From Burkholderia diffusa (lineage in GTDB: Bacteria; Pseudomonadota; Gammaproteobacteria; Burkholderiales; Burkholderiaceae): a stretch of DNA of 64,000 nt. The translations under genes were made by a program, and so were the position numbers. Shown here one piece after another: positions 52,154 through 61,389 of this stretch; position 1 is the first letter of the stretch; each line of letters starts with the position of its first letter. The notes below the pieces were generated by a model. The model had not been told where the DNA came from. It was given only the letters and a program-made list of their open reading frames with translations, and searched no databases. The stretch is from positions 124,001-188,000 of the forward strand of contig NZ_CP013364.1 in NCBI RefSeq assembly GCF_001718315.1. The letters run 5' to 3'.

Positions 52154-53893
52154 ATGAGAACTATTCGCCGGGGGAATTCTGCTGCGGCAGCACTGTTGCT
52201 TATCGCGACCAGTGTGTCGGCGCAGGAAGCGCCGCGCCTGATCGTTCCGGGTAACGACCAGCAATCCCGACAGCAAGAAGAGGCACGTGAACGCGAGCGG
52301 ATCGTCACCGCACCCGGGGTGCGTCCGGACGTGGTGGCAAGCGCTGGGTATCCCACGCTGCCGTCGGAAACGCCCTGCTTTCGAATCGATCGGTTCGCGC
52401 TCGACGTACCCGATGCGCTGCCTGCTTCTCTGAAGTCGCAAGGCGCGTCGGCGTTGCCGATGGACCGCTTCGCCTTCGCTCGCGAATGGCTCGAGCACTA
52501 CGCCGGACAGTGCGTCGGCAAACAAGGGCTCGACATCCTCGTCAAGGGCCTGTCGCAAGCGATCCTGGCGCGCGGGTACGTCACGACGCGCGTGCTGCTT
52601 CCCGAACAGAATCTGTCGACCGGCACCCTCAAGTTTTCGCTGATCCCCGGCGTAATCCGCCATGTACGTTTCGCCGACGAAAAGCTCCGCGGCACCTGGA
52701 AAACAGCTTTCCCGACCGGCGACGGCGAGCTGCTGAACCTGCGCGATCTCGAACAGGGCCTCGAGCAGATGAAACGCGTGTCGAGCCAGGACGTGTCGAT
52801 GCAGATCGTCCCGGCCGACGTGCCTGGCGAAAGCGACGTCGTGCTCGACGTGAAGCGCGCCAAGCCGTGGACCGTCGTCGCCTCGATCGACAACTCGGGC
52901 ACGCGGGCGACCGGCCGCCTGCAGGGCAACCTGTCGCTCGGCATCGACAATCCCCTTGGCCTAAACGACATCTTCAACATCGGCGTGAGCCAGGATCTCG
53001 AGTTCGGCGACAAGCGGCTCGGTTCGCACGGCTGGAACGGCTTCTATTCGATCCCGTGGGGCTACTGGACCGCGACGCTCTCGGCGTATACGAACACGTA
53101 CTACCAGCAGATCGCCGGCGTGAACCAGAACTTCATCGCGAGCGGCAATTCGAAGACGGTCGACTTCAAGCTGAATCGCGTGCTGTCGCGCAGCCAGAAC
53201 GACGTGTTCGGTGCACAGTTCCGGCTGTCGCGTCGCTTCGGGCAAAGCTTCATCGAAGACACCGAGATTCCGCAGCAGCGCCGCAACAATACGTTCGTCG
53301 AGTTCGGTCTGACCGATCGCCACTACCTCGGCAACGCGCAGTTCGACGGCACGCTCGCGTACCGTCAGGGCATCGGCGCATTCGGCGCGCAGGACGACAG
53401 CTTGGCTGCCGACGGCGGTCCGACGTACCGCTACAAGATGGCGGTGCTCGATGCGAACCTGTCGGTGCCGTTTGTGATCGCGCAGCAGCCGTTACGTTAC
53501 GTGACGACGTTCCACGGCCAGTACACCGGCAACACGCTGTATTACATCGACGATCTGACAATCGGCAGCCGCTACACGGTACGCGGCTTCGATGGAGAGA
53601 CGATGCTGGCGGCTTCGCGCGGTTTCTACTGGCGCAACGAACTGCAGGCACCGATCGGGCAGACGGGGATGGCGGTCTACGCGGGTCTCGACTACGGTCG
53701 AGTGTGGGGCCCGCAGCCGGTCGCGCTGGTCGGCACGCAACTGGCGGGCGCGGTGATCGGCGTGAAGGGCAGCGTCGCGACGCGTTTCGGCGGCTACGGC
53801 TACGACCTGTTTGCCGGCACGCCGGTGTACAAGCCCTCCGGCTTTCCGACGAACCGGGTCACACTCGGGTTCCAGCTAACCGCCCAGTTCTGA
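52154..53893 (+). CDS. bcpB: Intact two-partner secretion transporter (BcpB/FhaC family)
   Basis: 579 aa outer membrane TpsB. A signal peptide (AAAALLLIATSVSA) is followed by an N-terminal helix/linker rich in Arg and Glu (QQSRQQEEARERERIV), POTRA domains (about 65-220) and a 16-strand barrel with the VRGFDGETM loop (the VRGY-type motif of lid loop 6). It ends in Phe (LTAQF), needed for barrel assembly. It exports BcpA from periplasm to surface. It is the only complete copy in the window, 5.4 kb downstream of bcpA. Its stop overlaps the next start by one base. Confidence 0.93.
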   Translation: MRTIRRGNSAAAALLLIATSVSAQEAPRLIVPGNDQQSRQQEEARERERIVTAPGVRPDVVASAGYPTLPSETPCFRIDRFALDVPDALPASLKSQGASALPMDRFAFAREWLEHYAGQCVGKQGLDILVKGLSQAILARGYVTTRVLLPEQNLSTGTLKFSLIPGVIRHVRFADEKLRGTWKTAFPTGDGELLNLRDLEQGLEQMKRVSSQDVSMQIVPADVPGESDVVLDVKRAKPWTVVASIDNSGTRATGRLQGNLSLGIDNPLGLNDIFNIGVSQDLEFGDKRLGSHGWNGFYSIPWGYWTATLSAYTNTYYQQIAGVNQNFIASGNSKTVDFKLNRVLSRSQNDVFGAQFRLSRRFGQSFIEDTEIPQQRRNNTFVEFGLTDRHYLGNAQFDGTLAYRQGIGAFGAQDDSLAADGGPTYRYKMAVLDANLSVPFVIAQQPLRYVTTFHGQYTGNTLYYIDDLTIGSRYTVRGFDGETMLAASRGFYWRNELQAPIGQTGMAVYAGLDYGRVWGPQPVALVGTQLAGAVIGVKGSVATRFGGYGYDLFAGTPVYKPSGFPTNRVTLGFQLTAQF

Positions 53894-54906
53894 TGAAGGC
53901 CCGATCGAGCAACCCGGCACTTCGCCGATCTGATACCGCCGGCGAGGACAAGGAACTAACGGCGCTTCTGACCGCCCAGCTCGACATGGTCTTGTCCGCG
54001 AGTCACGAACCGCGTCCCCGCTGCCCGCGTTGTGGCGGCGGCCACGTCACCAGCGCCGGATTCCGAACACGGCCCATCGGTCGACTGCCGATGTTCGAGT
54101 GCCAGCCGTGCCGGCGTTACTTCAGTCGCACCGCCGACTCCCCGCTCGGCGAGAAGCACCTCAAGAAACTCGATCTGTTCGTGTCCCTGCTGTCGCAGCC
54201 GATCTCGTGCACGGAGGCGGGTGAACGCATGGGCAGCCTGTCGAACGACATCAGCCAACGTGTGGTGGTCTGGCGCGCGTGGCTGTTGCAGCTCGACCCG
54301 AGCGGCAAGTGGGAGCGCCGCGTGAGGCTCGGTGGCCGCCCCACCGAACTGGAACCTGCGCCGCTGGCCTTCAACGAAATCGGCGCGCGCGAAGACTTTA
54401 CCTTGACGGCTCGGCTGACGCGCGAATTCGACGAACTGAATTCGCTCAGCCATCTGCCTCCGCGTTGCCCGGACTGCGGCAGTCACAAAACGCGTTTCGA
54501 TGAATGCCCGAACGGCGCCTTCCCGCGGTTCAAATGCGCGAATTGCGGGACCAAATTCACCCGGCGCCGCGGCTCACCGTTCGTCAATACGAAGATGAGC
54601 TCGCTCGAGCGCATGCGCCAGTTCATTCGGCACCTGTCGCTGCCGTTGTCGGTCATGCAGGTGGCGGGCCTTGTCGGCACGAGCCACGGGATGGTCCAGA
54701 AATGGCACAACATGTTCATCGAATTTGCGGATCAACTCGAACCGAGTGGCGGTCTTTCGGCGCGAATCCGGTTGGGCGTCGAACCGACAGCAGCGACGCC
54801 GCGTCCGTTTTTGCGGTCGCGTCGGCAGTGCGCAGCAGGTCGATGGCCGCGGGTGGGCGTGTGCAGGCTGCGGGCGGCTGTTTTCGATGCGGCGCGAGGT
54901 GGTTGA
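53893..54906 (+). CDS. DUF746-like double zinc-ribbon/HTH protein, frameshifted near its end
   Basis: 337 aa as read. Two copies of a zinc ribbon with an HTH-like helix set: CPRCGGGHVTSAGF...CQPCRRYF (about 37-75) then LLSQPISCTEAGERMG; CPDCGSHKTRFDEC...CANCGTKF (about 195-222) then LSLPLSVMQVAGLVGTSHG. The pattern resembles the N-terminal parts of transposases and is known as DUF746 in Burkholderia. After residue 300 the frame loses sense. Dropping one T of the T5 run 54808-54812 restores a third ribbon-like end (GRGWACAGCGRLF) to a stop at 54979. The start is coupled to bcpB (TGATG). Role unknown. Confidence 0.7.
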   Translation: MKARSSNPALRRSDTAGEDKELTALLTAQLDMVLSASHEPRPRCPRCGGGHVTSAGFRTRPIGRLPMFECQPCRRYFSRTADSPLGEKHLKKLDLFVSLLSQPISCTEAGERMGSLSNDISQRVVVWRAWLLQLDPSGKWERRVRLGGRPTELEPAPLAFNEIGAREDFTLTARLTREFDELNSLSHLPPRCPDCGSHKTRFDECPNGAFPRFKCANCGTKFTRRRGSPFVNTKMSSLERMRQFIRHLSLPLSVMQVAGLVGTSHGMVQKWHNMFIEFADQLEPSGGLSARIRLGVEPTAATPRPFLRSRRQCAAGRWPRVGVCRLRAAVFDAARGG

Positions 54907-55154
54907 CCACAACGGCCGGTTGCAAATCGTTGCCGATGAAGCCGCGATGTTGTTTGCCGGACGCATCGAATCCGGATAGGTCTCGAGCCGATATCCATCG
55001 GCGACTTCGGTTGCGCACCGTCCCCCCAGCGACTGATGACGGGGAAGCCGTGCCGTCGGATTGATATCGCAATGTGCCACAAGCCAAGCGGCACCAATTG
55101 GATTGTCGGGCAGTTCGGCCATATGCAAGTTCCTGTCAGTCGGCTCCGGCCGGC

Positions 55155-55250
55155 GCGCAAAATCGATTATCGACGGCCGTTCCGTGTGCAAAATCGATTA
55201 CGGACGTACAAAAATGAATATATGTCGCCCGATCTGTGCAAAATCGATTA
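55155..55250 (+). repeat. Three direct repeats of (G)TGCAAAATCGATTA
   Basis: Copies start at 55155 (GCGCAAAATCGATTA), 55186 and 55236 (both GTGCAAAATCGATTA); a degenerate copy lies at 55206. Spacings are 31, 20 and 30 bases, near multiples of ten. Multiple copies of this kind occur at the ends of IS21-type elements, so this may be an IS end left at the edge of the CDI region; an operator array is the other option. No transposase gene is next to it. Confidence 0.6.
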
Positions 55251-55321
55251 TGTTTGATTACGCCCTTGAATTAGGGAGCGAACAATTGACACCCTGAGCA
55301 CCTCCAGCCCCGGTTTTCTTG

Positions 55322-55355
55322 TTTCCACATTTCGACTATTATCGAAAAATGGAAA
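55322..55355 (+). promoter_or_regulatory. ArsR operator dyad over the arsR promoter and start codon
   Basis: Arms TTTCCACATTTCGA (55322-55335) and TCGAAAAATGGAAA (55342-55355) pair at 12 of 14 bases around a six-base spacer. TATTAT at 55337-55342 is a likely -10 element, which puts the transcript start at or next to the ATG 55349. Binding of ArsR would cover both promoter and start codon. Confidence 0.7.
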
Positions 55356-55684
55356 CGAACCAGACCATCGCTGCCCTGTCGGCCCTCGCGCACGAGTCAC
55401 GCCTCGCCGTGTTCCGCGCGCTCGTGCAGGCCGGCCCGTCGGGCCTGCCTGCCGGGCAAATCGCGACGCTGCTCGACGTGCCGCCGTCGTCGCTGTCGTT
55501 TCATCTGAAGGAACTGGCCCACGCGCAGCTCGTCACGAGCCGCCAGGAAGGCCGCTTCGTGTTCTATTGCGCAAACTTCGCGACGATGAACGGGCTGATC
55601 GGCTACCTCACCGAGAACTGCTGCGGCGGCAATCCGTGCGCGCCGGTCTCCCCCTGTTCGACCGCCTGCCCCGACCAAACGTAA
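55349..55684 (+). CDS. arsR: ArsR/SmtB-family arsenic-responsive repressor
   Basis: 111 aa. Winged HTH: LSALAHESRLAVFRALVQAG, PAGQIATLLDVPPSSLSFHL as recognition region, QEGRFVFYCANF as the wing. A Cys-rich tail (ENCCGGNPCAPVSPCSTACP) can bind As(III), as in the C-terminal type of arsenic sensors. ATG 55349 is inside the operator dyad and has no ribosome site, so the message may be leaderless. It leads the ars operon. Confidence 0.9.
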   Translation: METNQTIAALSALAHESRLAVFRALVQAGPSGLPAGQIATLLDVPPSSLSFHLKELAHAQLVTSRQEGRFVFYCANFATMNGLIGYLTENCCGGNPCAPVSPCSTACPDQT

Positions 55685-55706
55685 GCACACGTTCACGCAC
55701 CCGCCG

Positions 55707-56201
55707 ATGACCACCAACGTCCTGATCCTCTGTACCCACAACTCCGCGCGCAGCGTGCTCGCGGAGGGCATGCTCAATCACTGGGCCGCGAAACTCGGCC
55801 GCGACGTGCGCGCCTACAGCGCCGGCAGCGCGCCGAGCGGCCGGCTCAATCCATTCGCGCTCGACGCGCTCGTGCGCGCCGGCGTCGACATCACCGGATA
55901 CCGCAGCAAAAGCTGGGACGAATTCGTCAGCGACGGCGCGCCGCGGATGCGCATCGTCATTACGGTATGCGACAGCGCGGCCGCCGAGGCTTGCCCGTAC
56001 TGGCCCGGCAGCCCGGTGAACGTGCACTGGGGCTACGCCGATCCGTCGAACGCCGAGGGCGGCGACGCAGGCAAGCGCCTCGCGTTCGAGCTGACGCGCG
56101 AGGCGATCGGTTACCGGATGCTGCAACTGCTGGCGTTGCCGCTCGAGCGGTTGAGCGACGCCGAACTCCAGGCCGCATTGATCGCCATTTCGCGAAACTG
56201 A
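55707..56201 (+). CDS. arsC: Arsenate reductase, low-molecular-weight phosphatase type
   Basis: 164 aa. The P-loop CTHNSARS (Cys9 to Arg15) and GVDITGYRSKSWDEF are typical of the phosphatase-like arsenate reductases that use thioredoxin or glutaredoxin. It reduces As(V) to As(III) in the cytoplasm for export. It lies 22 bases after arsR and 66 bases before acr3. Confidence 0.92.
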   Translation: MTTNVLILCTHNSARSVLAEGMLNHWAAKLGRDVRAYSAGSAPSGRLNPFALDALVRAGVDITGYRSKSWDEFVSDGAPRMRIVITVCDSAAAEACPYWPGSPVNVHWGYADPSNAEGGDAGKRLAFELTREAIGYRMLQLLALPLERLSDAELQAALIAISRN

Positions 56202-56267
56202 GCGTCCGCACGGGGGCGCGCTCGAACCCGTGCGCCACCTGCGCTTTTTCGGCATTGAACCCGTCCG

Positions 56268-57338
56268 ATGAATACGTCCAACACCATCCCGCCTTGCAAC
56301 GCCGCTGCGAAGCCGGCAATCAATTTCTTCGAACGCTACCTCACGGTCTGGGTCGCGCTGTGCATCGTTGCCGGCATCGCGCTCGGCCAGCTGCTGCCGG
56401 GCCTGTTCCAGCGGATCGGCCGCATCGAGTACGCGCAGGTGAACCTGCCGGTCGGGGTGCTGATCTGGGTGATGATTATCCCGATGCTCGTGAAGGTCGA
56501 CTTCGGCGCGCTGCATGAAGTGCGGCAGCATGTGAAGGGAATCGGCGTCACGCTCGCCGTGAACTGGCTCGTCAAGCCGTTCTCGATGGCCTTCCTGGGT
56601 TGGCTGTTCATCCGCCAGCTGTTCGCGCCGATGCTGCCCGCGGACCAGCTCGACAGCTACGTCGCCGGCCTGATCCTGCTGGCCGCCGCGCCGTGCACGG
56701 CGATGGTGTTCGTGTGGAGCCGGCTCACGGGCGGCGATCCGCTGTTCACGCTGTCGCAAGTCGCGCTGAACGACAGCATCATGGTGATTGCGTTCGCGCC
56801 GCTGGTCGGGCTGCTGCTGGGGATGTCCGCGATTACCGTGCCGTGGGCGACGCTGCTCACGTCGGTGCTGCTCTACATCGTGATTCCGGTGATTCTCGCG
56901 CAGCTCTGGCGCAAGCGGCTGCTGCGCAGCGGGCCGGCGGCGTTCGATGCCGCGATGGCGAGGATCGGCCCGTGGTCGATCGCCGCGCTGCTCGCGACGC
57001 TCGTGCTGCTGTTCGCGTTCCAGGGCGAAGCGATCCTGAAGCAGCCGTTGGTGATCGCGCTGCTCGCGGTGCCGATCCTGATCCAGGTGTTCTTCAACGC
57101 GGCGCTCGCGTACTGGCTCAACCGTGCGGTGGGCGAGAAGCACAACGTCGCGTGCCCGTCCGCGCTGATCGGCGCATCCAATTTCTTCGAGCTCGCCGTC
57201 GCGGCCGCGATCAGCCTGTTCGGTTTTCACTCCGGCGCGGCGCTCGCGACCGTCGTCGGTGTGCTGATCGAGGTGCCGGTGATGCTGCTGGTGGTGCGCA
57301 TCGTGAACCGGTCGAAGGGCTGGTACGAGCGCGCTTGA
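56268..57338 (+). CDS. arsB: ACR3-family arsenite efflux permease
   Basis: 356 aa with ten predicted helices. ACR3 signatures: [40 protein letters not shown], the essential Cys in [14 protein letters not shown] and [14 protein letters not shown]. It exports As(III) using the proton gradient. It is not related to the E. coli-type ArsB; the symbol acr3 is equally used. Its position after arsC fits an ars operon. Confidence 0.93.
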   Translation: MNTSNTIPPCNAAAKPAINFFERYLTVWVALCIVAGIALGQLLPGLFQRIGRIEYAQVNLPVGVLIWVMIIPMLVKVDFGALHEVRQHVKGIGVTLAVNWLVKPFSMAFLGWLFIRQLFAPMLPADQLDSYVAGLILLAAAPCTAMVFVWSRLTGGDPLFTLSQVALNDSIMVIAFAPLVGLLLGMSAITVPWATLLTSVLLYIVIPVILAQLWRKRLLRSGPAAFDAAMARIGPWSIAALLATLVLLFAFQGEAILKQPLVIALLAVPILIQVFFNAALAYWLNRAVGEKHNVACPSALIGASNFFELAVAAAISLFGFHSGAALATVVGVLIEVPVMLLVVRIVNRSKGWYERA

Positions 57339-57358
57339 GCCAACCACGGAATCCTTCC

Positions 57359-58081
57359 ATGACAAATCGAATGACCGACCTGCCGCAACTCGACCCCGAA
57401 CTCTTCCGCGTGCCGGACGCAAGCCGCTTGCGGCCGGCGTCGCCTTCCAGCCATGCTCCGCGTTTCCTCCTGCTGTACGGTTCGCTGCGCGAGCGCTCGT
57501 TCAGCCGCCTGCTGGTCGAGGAGGCCGGGCGCCTGCTCACGGCGATGGGGGCCGAGGTGCGCGTGTTCAATCCGAGCGGCCTGCCGTTGCCCGACGATGC
57601 GCCGGAAAGCCACCCGAAGGTCGTCGAGCTACGCGAACTGGTGATGTGGTCGGAAGGAATGGTGTGGTGCTCGCCGGAACGACACGGCGCGATGACCGGC
57701 ATCATGAAGTCGCAGATCGACTGGATTCCGCTGTCGGTCGGCGCCGTGCGGCCGACGCAGGGCAAGACGCTCGCGGTGATGCAGGTCAGCGGCGGCTCGC
57801 AGTCGTTCAACGCGGTGAACCAGATGCGCGTGCTTGGACGCTGGATGCGCATGCTGACGATCCCGAACCAGTCGTCGGTGGCCAAGGCGTTCATGGAATT
57901 CGACGAAGCGGGGCGGATGAAGCCGTCGGCCTATTTCGATCGCGTCGTCGACGTGATGGAGGAACTGGTGAAATTCACGCTGCTGACGCGCGACATCGGT
58001 CCGTATCTGGTCGACCGGTACAGCGAGCGCAAGGAGAGCGCGGAGGAATTGTCGAAGCGGGTGAATCAGCGGGCGATCTGA
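57359..58081 (+). CDS. arsH: ArsH organoarsenical/NADPH-FMN oxidoreductase
   Basis: 240 aa flavodoxin-like protein. It has the FMN-binding [36 protein letters not shown] (quoted in part) and [18 protein letters not shown]. ArsH oxidises trivalent organoarsenicals and gives resistance to them. ATG 57359 is 21 bases after acr3. Confidence 0.92.
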   Translation: MTNRMTDLPQLDPELFRVPDASRLRPASPSSHAPRFLLLYGSLRERSFSRLLVEEAGRLLTAMGAEVRVFNPSGLPLPDDAPESHPKVVELRELVMWSEGMVWCSPERHGAMTGIMKSQIDWIPLSVGAVRPTQGKTLAVMQVSGGSQSFNAVNQMRVLGRWMRMLTIPNQSSVAKAFMEFDEAGRMKPSAYFDRVVDVMEELVKFTLLTRDIGPYLVDRYSERKESAEELSKRVNQRAI

Positions 58082-58120
58082 ATCGTACTGGTATCGCTCG
58101 TCCAATCGGGAGTCGATGTC

Positions 58121-58549
58121 ATGCAACTTCGCTCTGCCGTGTCATCCGACCTGGCCGCGATCGACGCATTGCTTCGCGCGTCGAACCTGCCTGTCGCGGG
58201 TGTCGCCGAGCATCTGGAACACTTCGTCGTGCGCGTCGATCCGCTCGGCTTGAGCGGATGCGGCGGTCTCGAATACCACGGAGACTTCGCGCTGATCCGG
58301 TCGATCGCCGTCGCACCCGCCGAGCAAGGCAACGGCGTCGGCCGCGCGATCGTTGCGCGGCTGATTGCGACCTGCCGCGCGCGCTCGGTCCATTCGATCG
58401 GCTTGCTGACGACGACCGCGGAGGACTATTTCGCCGGTTTCGGTTTCGTGCGCGTCACCCGTGAGGATGTACCGCGCCCACTGCTGGCGTCCAGCCAGTT
58501 TCAACGCGTATGTCCGGACACGGCCACCGCAATGTTGCTGGCATGTTGA
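58121..58549 (+). CDS. arsN2: GNAT acetyltransferase of the ArsN2 type
   Basis: 142 aa GNAT fold. The acetyl-CoA loop is EQGNGVGRAIVARLI, with LIRSIAVAPA before it and DYFAGFGFVRVTR after it. Small GNAT proteins at the end of ars operons are called ArsN2; other ArsN members acetylate arsenical antibiotics. The exact substrate is not known. It closes the operon, 40 bases after arsH, and is convergent with treY. Confidence 0.8.
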   Translation: MQLRSAVSSDLAAIDALLRASNLPVAGVAEHLEHFVVRVDPLGLSGCGGLEYHGDFALIRSIAVAPAEQGNGVGRAIVARLIATCRARSVHSIGLLTTTAEDYFAGFGFVRVTREDVPRPLLASSQFQRVCPDTATAMLLAC

Positions 58550-58614
58550 GCGAATAGGCCGGAATGCCGTGAGAAGGGCGCCGCGGCGCGCTGGCTGCGT
58601 TCGCGTAAAACCTG

Positions 58615-61389
58615 TCACGGCTGCAGCTCCTTCGTATCGGCGGACACCAGCACCGCAACCGGCAATGCGGCCAGGCAGCGATCGAGCCGCATTACGCCAT
58701 CCGGCGCCGCGACTTCGCTTCCGTCGCCCAGGCAGTCGATCCACCGCTCGCCCGCGCCGCGCGGCACGATCACGGCCGTATCGCCCCATTCCCGTGGTTC
58801 CACGCGCGGCAGCGCGGGCGCTTCGCCGAGCAGCCGGCACGCGAGCCGTGTCACCGCGACCACGACCGTCGCCGTTTCATCGCGGCGCGCGAACGCCACG
58901 GCATGCCGCCCGAGTTTTCCGCGCACGCGCAGCGGCACGTACGCGCCATCCGCGAACGTCGCCGGCCAGCGCGTGCGTAGCGCGAGCATCCGCTCGACGA
59001 GTGCACGCTTCACGCGTGCATCGGGCCAGTCGCGCAGGTACGCGGCGACCGGCTCGTCGACCCGCTCGGCCGCTAGTTTCGCAAACGGCACGTCGCGCCG
59101 GTTGTCCGGATCGACGAGCGAGTGATCCCATGACTCGGTACCTTGGTACAGATCGGGCACACCCGGCGACGCCATTCGCAATGCCGCCTGCGCGAGACTG
59201 TTGACGACGCCGGCCGGCGCGATCCGCGCGATGAACGCATGCAGCCGATGCACGAAATCGCCCGTGCCGTGCGGCGTCAGGATCGCGCGGACGAACGCCT
59301 CGCAAGCGCGCTCGTAGTCCGCATTCGGCGCGAGCCAGTCCGTATGCTGCTTCGCTTCGCGCAGCGCCTTCGTCTGCCAGCGCACCACGCGCTCCGTGAG
59401 CGCCGCGAGTCCGGCAGCATCGTCGGGCGCGAGCCCCGGCGGCCAGCAGCCGACCAGCGTCTGGTACAGCATCGCCTCCGCGCAAGGCGCGGGCGTCCAT
59501 GCAAGATCGCGATGCGCGGCGCCGCGCCGGGGCTGATTCAACGCGGACCAGTCGAGCGATACCGCGCGCCAGAGGTCCGGCACTTCGCTCAGCACCGCGA
59601 GCCGCGCGCGCGCATCCTCGCCGCGCTTGTGATCGTGCGTCGCGGTCGCGACGAGCGTGTGCGGAACGGTGCGCGCGCGACGCCGGTTGCGTGCATGGAA
59701 TGCGCCGCGCGACAGGCTGAAATCACCAGCATCGGCGCCGACCTCGTTGCGCGACAGCAGCCGCCCGTAGCGATAGTTGGCCGTATCCTCGACCCCCTTT
59801 GCCGCGAGCGGCGCGGTGAGCTGCGCGAACGCGACACGCGCCGCGTGCAGCGCAGCGGCGTCTGCGCGCGGCACGCGCGTGCCGGGCAGCCCGAGCCAGC
59901 CGGCGACGCGATCGAGCGCATAGCGGTCGGACGGATCGATCGCCGCGCACGCCGCGCTGTACGCATGCGCCAGCACGCGACGATCGGCGCCGGTCGGCTC
60001 GTCTCCCGGCGTCGGGTACATCCGGTATACAGGCAGATGCACGGCGAGTTCGCCCAGCACCCGATGGATCGCAATCCGGCTGATGTCGCGCGTCGCGGGC
60101 GCGGCGCGCGCGATGCGATGCAACGCCCGCGCAACGCGCTCATGCTCGCCGGCAAGCTGCCGCGTCAGCACGCGCCGCTTGCCGGCCACCGCTTCCTGCG
60201 CGAACGAGCGCGCCGATCCCGACACGGCTGCCCAGTGCGCGGCGAGCGGCGCGGCGCCGGCCGGGTCGTGCAGCAGCGCGGCGACGTCGTTCATGAAGTC
60301 GTAGCCGGTCGTGCCATCGACGCGCCAGTCCTCTCGCAGCGTTTCGCCCGGCGCGAGGATCTTCTCGACGACGACATACGGCCGCTTGTCGCGCTGCGCG
60401 GCGAGCCGCGCATGCAACCGCCGGCAGTACGCGCGCGGGTCGGCGAGGCCGTCGACGTGATCGACGCGCAGGCCGTCGATGAAGCCCGCGGCACGAAGCT
60501 CCAATGGCAGCGCGTGCACCGCGTCGAACACCGTCTCGTCTTCGACGCGCACGGCCGCGAGCGTCGCAATGTCGAAGAAGCGCCGCCAGTTCAGTTCGTC
60601 GGCGGCCGTGCGCCACCATGCGAGCCGGTAGTGCTGGCGTTCGAGCAGCCGGTGCAGGCATGCGCGCGAACGCGCGCGACGCGGATCGGCGCCGCGCAAA
60701 ATTGCGTCGAACGCATGAGGGCCTTGCGCTGCGGCGTAATCGCGCAGCGCCTTGTGAGCATCCGCGATACGTGTGCTGCCGCGCGCCGATGCTGCGTCGA
60801 AGCGTTCGGCGAGCGCGTTCAGGTCGGCGCGATTCGCGATGCGCAGGATGTCCGCATGGGTCGCGACGTTGACCGGCAGCGTCCGGCCCGGGCATGCGAT
60901 GAAGAAGCGCCCGGTGGACGGATCGGCGCCGAGCGTGATGTCGCCGGCCGTGAGTGCATCGCCGTACGGCGCGCCGAGGCAGGGCAGCAGCACCTTGCCG
61001 TCGAGCGCTGCATCGGGCGGATGCCAGTCGATGTCGAAGTAGCGTGCGTACGGGCTTGCCGGCCCCCATTCGAGCACGTCGTTCCACCAGCCGTTCGATG
61101 CGCCGCCAACGCCCATGTGGTTCGGCACGATATCGACGATCACGCCGAGGCCGCGCGCGCGCAGCGCGTCGACGAGACGGCGAAAACCGGCTTCGCCGCC
61201 GAGTTCGCCGCGGATCGCGCGATGGTCGACGGTGTCGTAGCCGTGCGTCGAGCCGGGCTCGGCCGTCGTGATCGGCGACAGGTACAGGTGACTCACGCCG
61301 AGCCGCGCGAAATAGTCCGCGTGCGCGGCCGCGTCGTCGAACGTGAAGCCTGCGTGCATTTGCAATCGCAGCGTTGCGCGCGGCGTCAT
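58615..61389 (-). CDS. treY: Maltooligosyl trehalose synthase
   Basis: 924 aa GH13 enzyme. It opens with RATLRLQMHAGFTFDDAA and LGVSHLYLSPITTAEPGSTHGYD. The catalytic regions are VDIVPNHMGV, GLRVDHVDGLADP (nucleophile Asp) and YVVVEKILAPGE (acid/base Glu). LVDPDNRRDVPF lies near the C-terminus, as in TreY. It turns the reducing end of a maltooligosaccharide into a trehalose unit in the cytoplasm. The start overlaps the malQ stop (ATGA). It works with TreZ encoded upstream. Confidence 0.94.
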   Translation of the reverse strand: MTPRATLRLQMHAGFTFDDAAAHADYFARLGVSHLYLSPITTAEPGSTHGYDTVDHRAIRGELGGEAGFRRLVDALRARGLGVIVDIVPNHMGVGGASNGWWNDVLEWGPASPYARYFDIDWHPPDAALDGKVLLPCLGAPYGDALTAGDITLGADPSTGRFFIACPGRTLPVNVATHADILRIANRADLNALAERFDAASARGSTRIADAHKALRDYAAAQGPHAFDAILRGADPRRARSRACLHRLLERQHYRLAWWRTAADELNWRRFFDIATLAAVRVEDETVFDAVHALPLELRAAGFIDGLRVDHVDGLADPRAYCRRLHARLAAQRDKRPYVVVEKILAPGETLREDWRVDGTTGYDFMNDVAALLHDPAGAAPLAAHWAAVSGSARSFAQEAVAGKRRVLTRQLAGEHERVARALHRIARAAPATRDISRIAIHRVLGELAVHLPVYRMYPTPGDEPTGADRRVLAHAYSAACAAIDPSDRYALDRVAGWLGLPGTRVPRADAAALHAARVAFAQLTAPLAAKGVEDTANYRYGRLLSRNEVGADAGDFSLSRGAFHARNRRRARTVPHTLVATATHDHKRGEDARARLAVLSEVPDLWRAVSLDWSALNQPRRGAAHRDLAWTPAPCAEAMLYQTLVGCWPPGLAPDDAAGLAALTERVVRWQTKALREAKQHTDWLAPNADYERACEAFVRAILTPHGTGDFVHRLHAFIARIAPAGVVNSLAQAALRMASPGVPDLYQGTESWDHSLVDPDNRRDVPFAKLAAERVDEPVAAYLRDWPDARVKRALVERMLALRTRWPATFADGAYVPLRVRGKLGRHAVAFARRDETATVVVAVTRLACRLLGEAPALPRVEPREWGDTAVIVPRGAGERWIDCLGDGSEVAAPDGVMRLDRCLAALPVAVLVSADTKELQP

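Noticed and set aside
52486-53892. The long frame that runs through bcpB into the zinc-ribbon gene
   Set aside because: Within bcpB it is out of frame and Arg-rich. Only the part from ATG 53893 shows real domains, so the start was set there.
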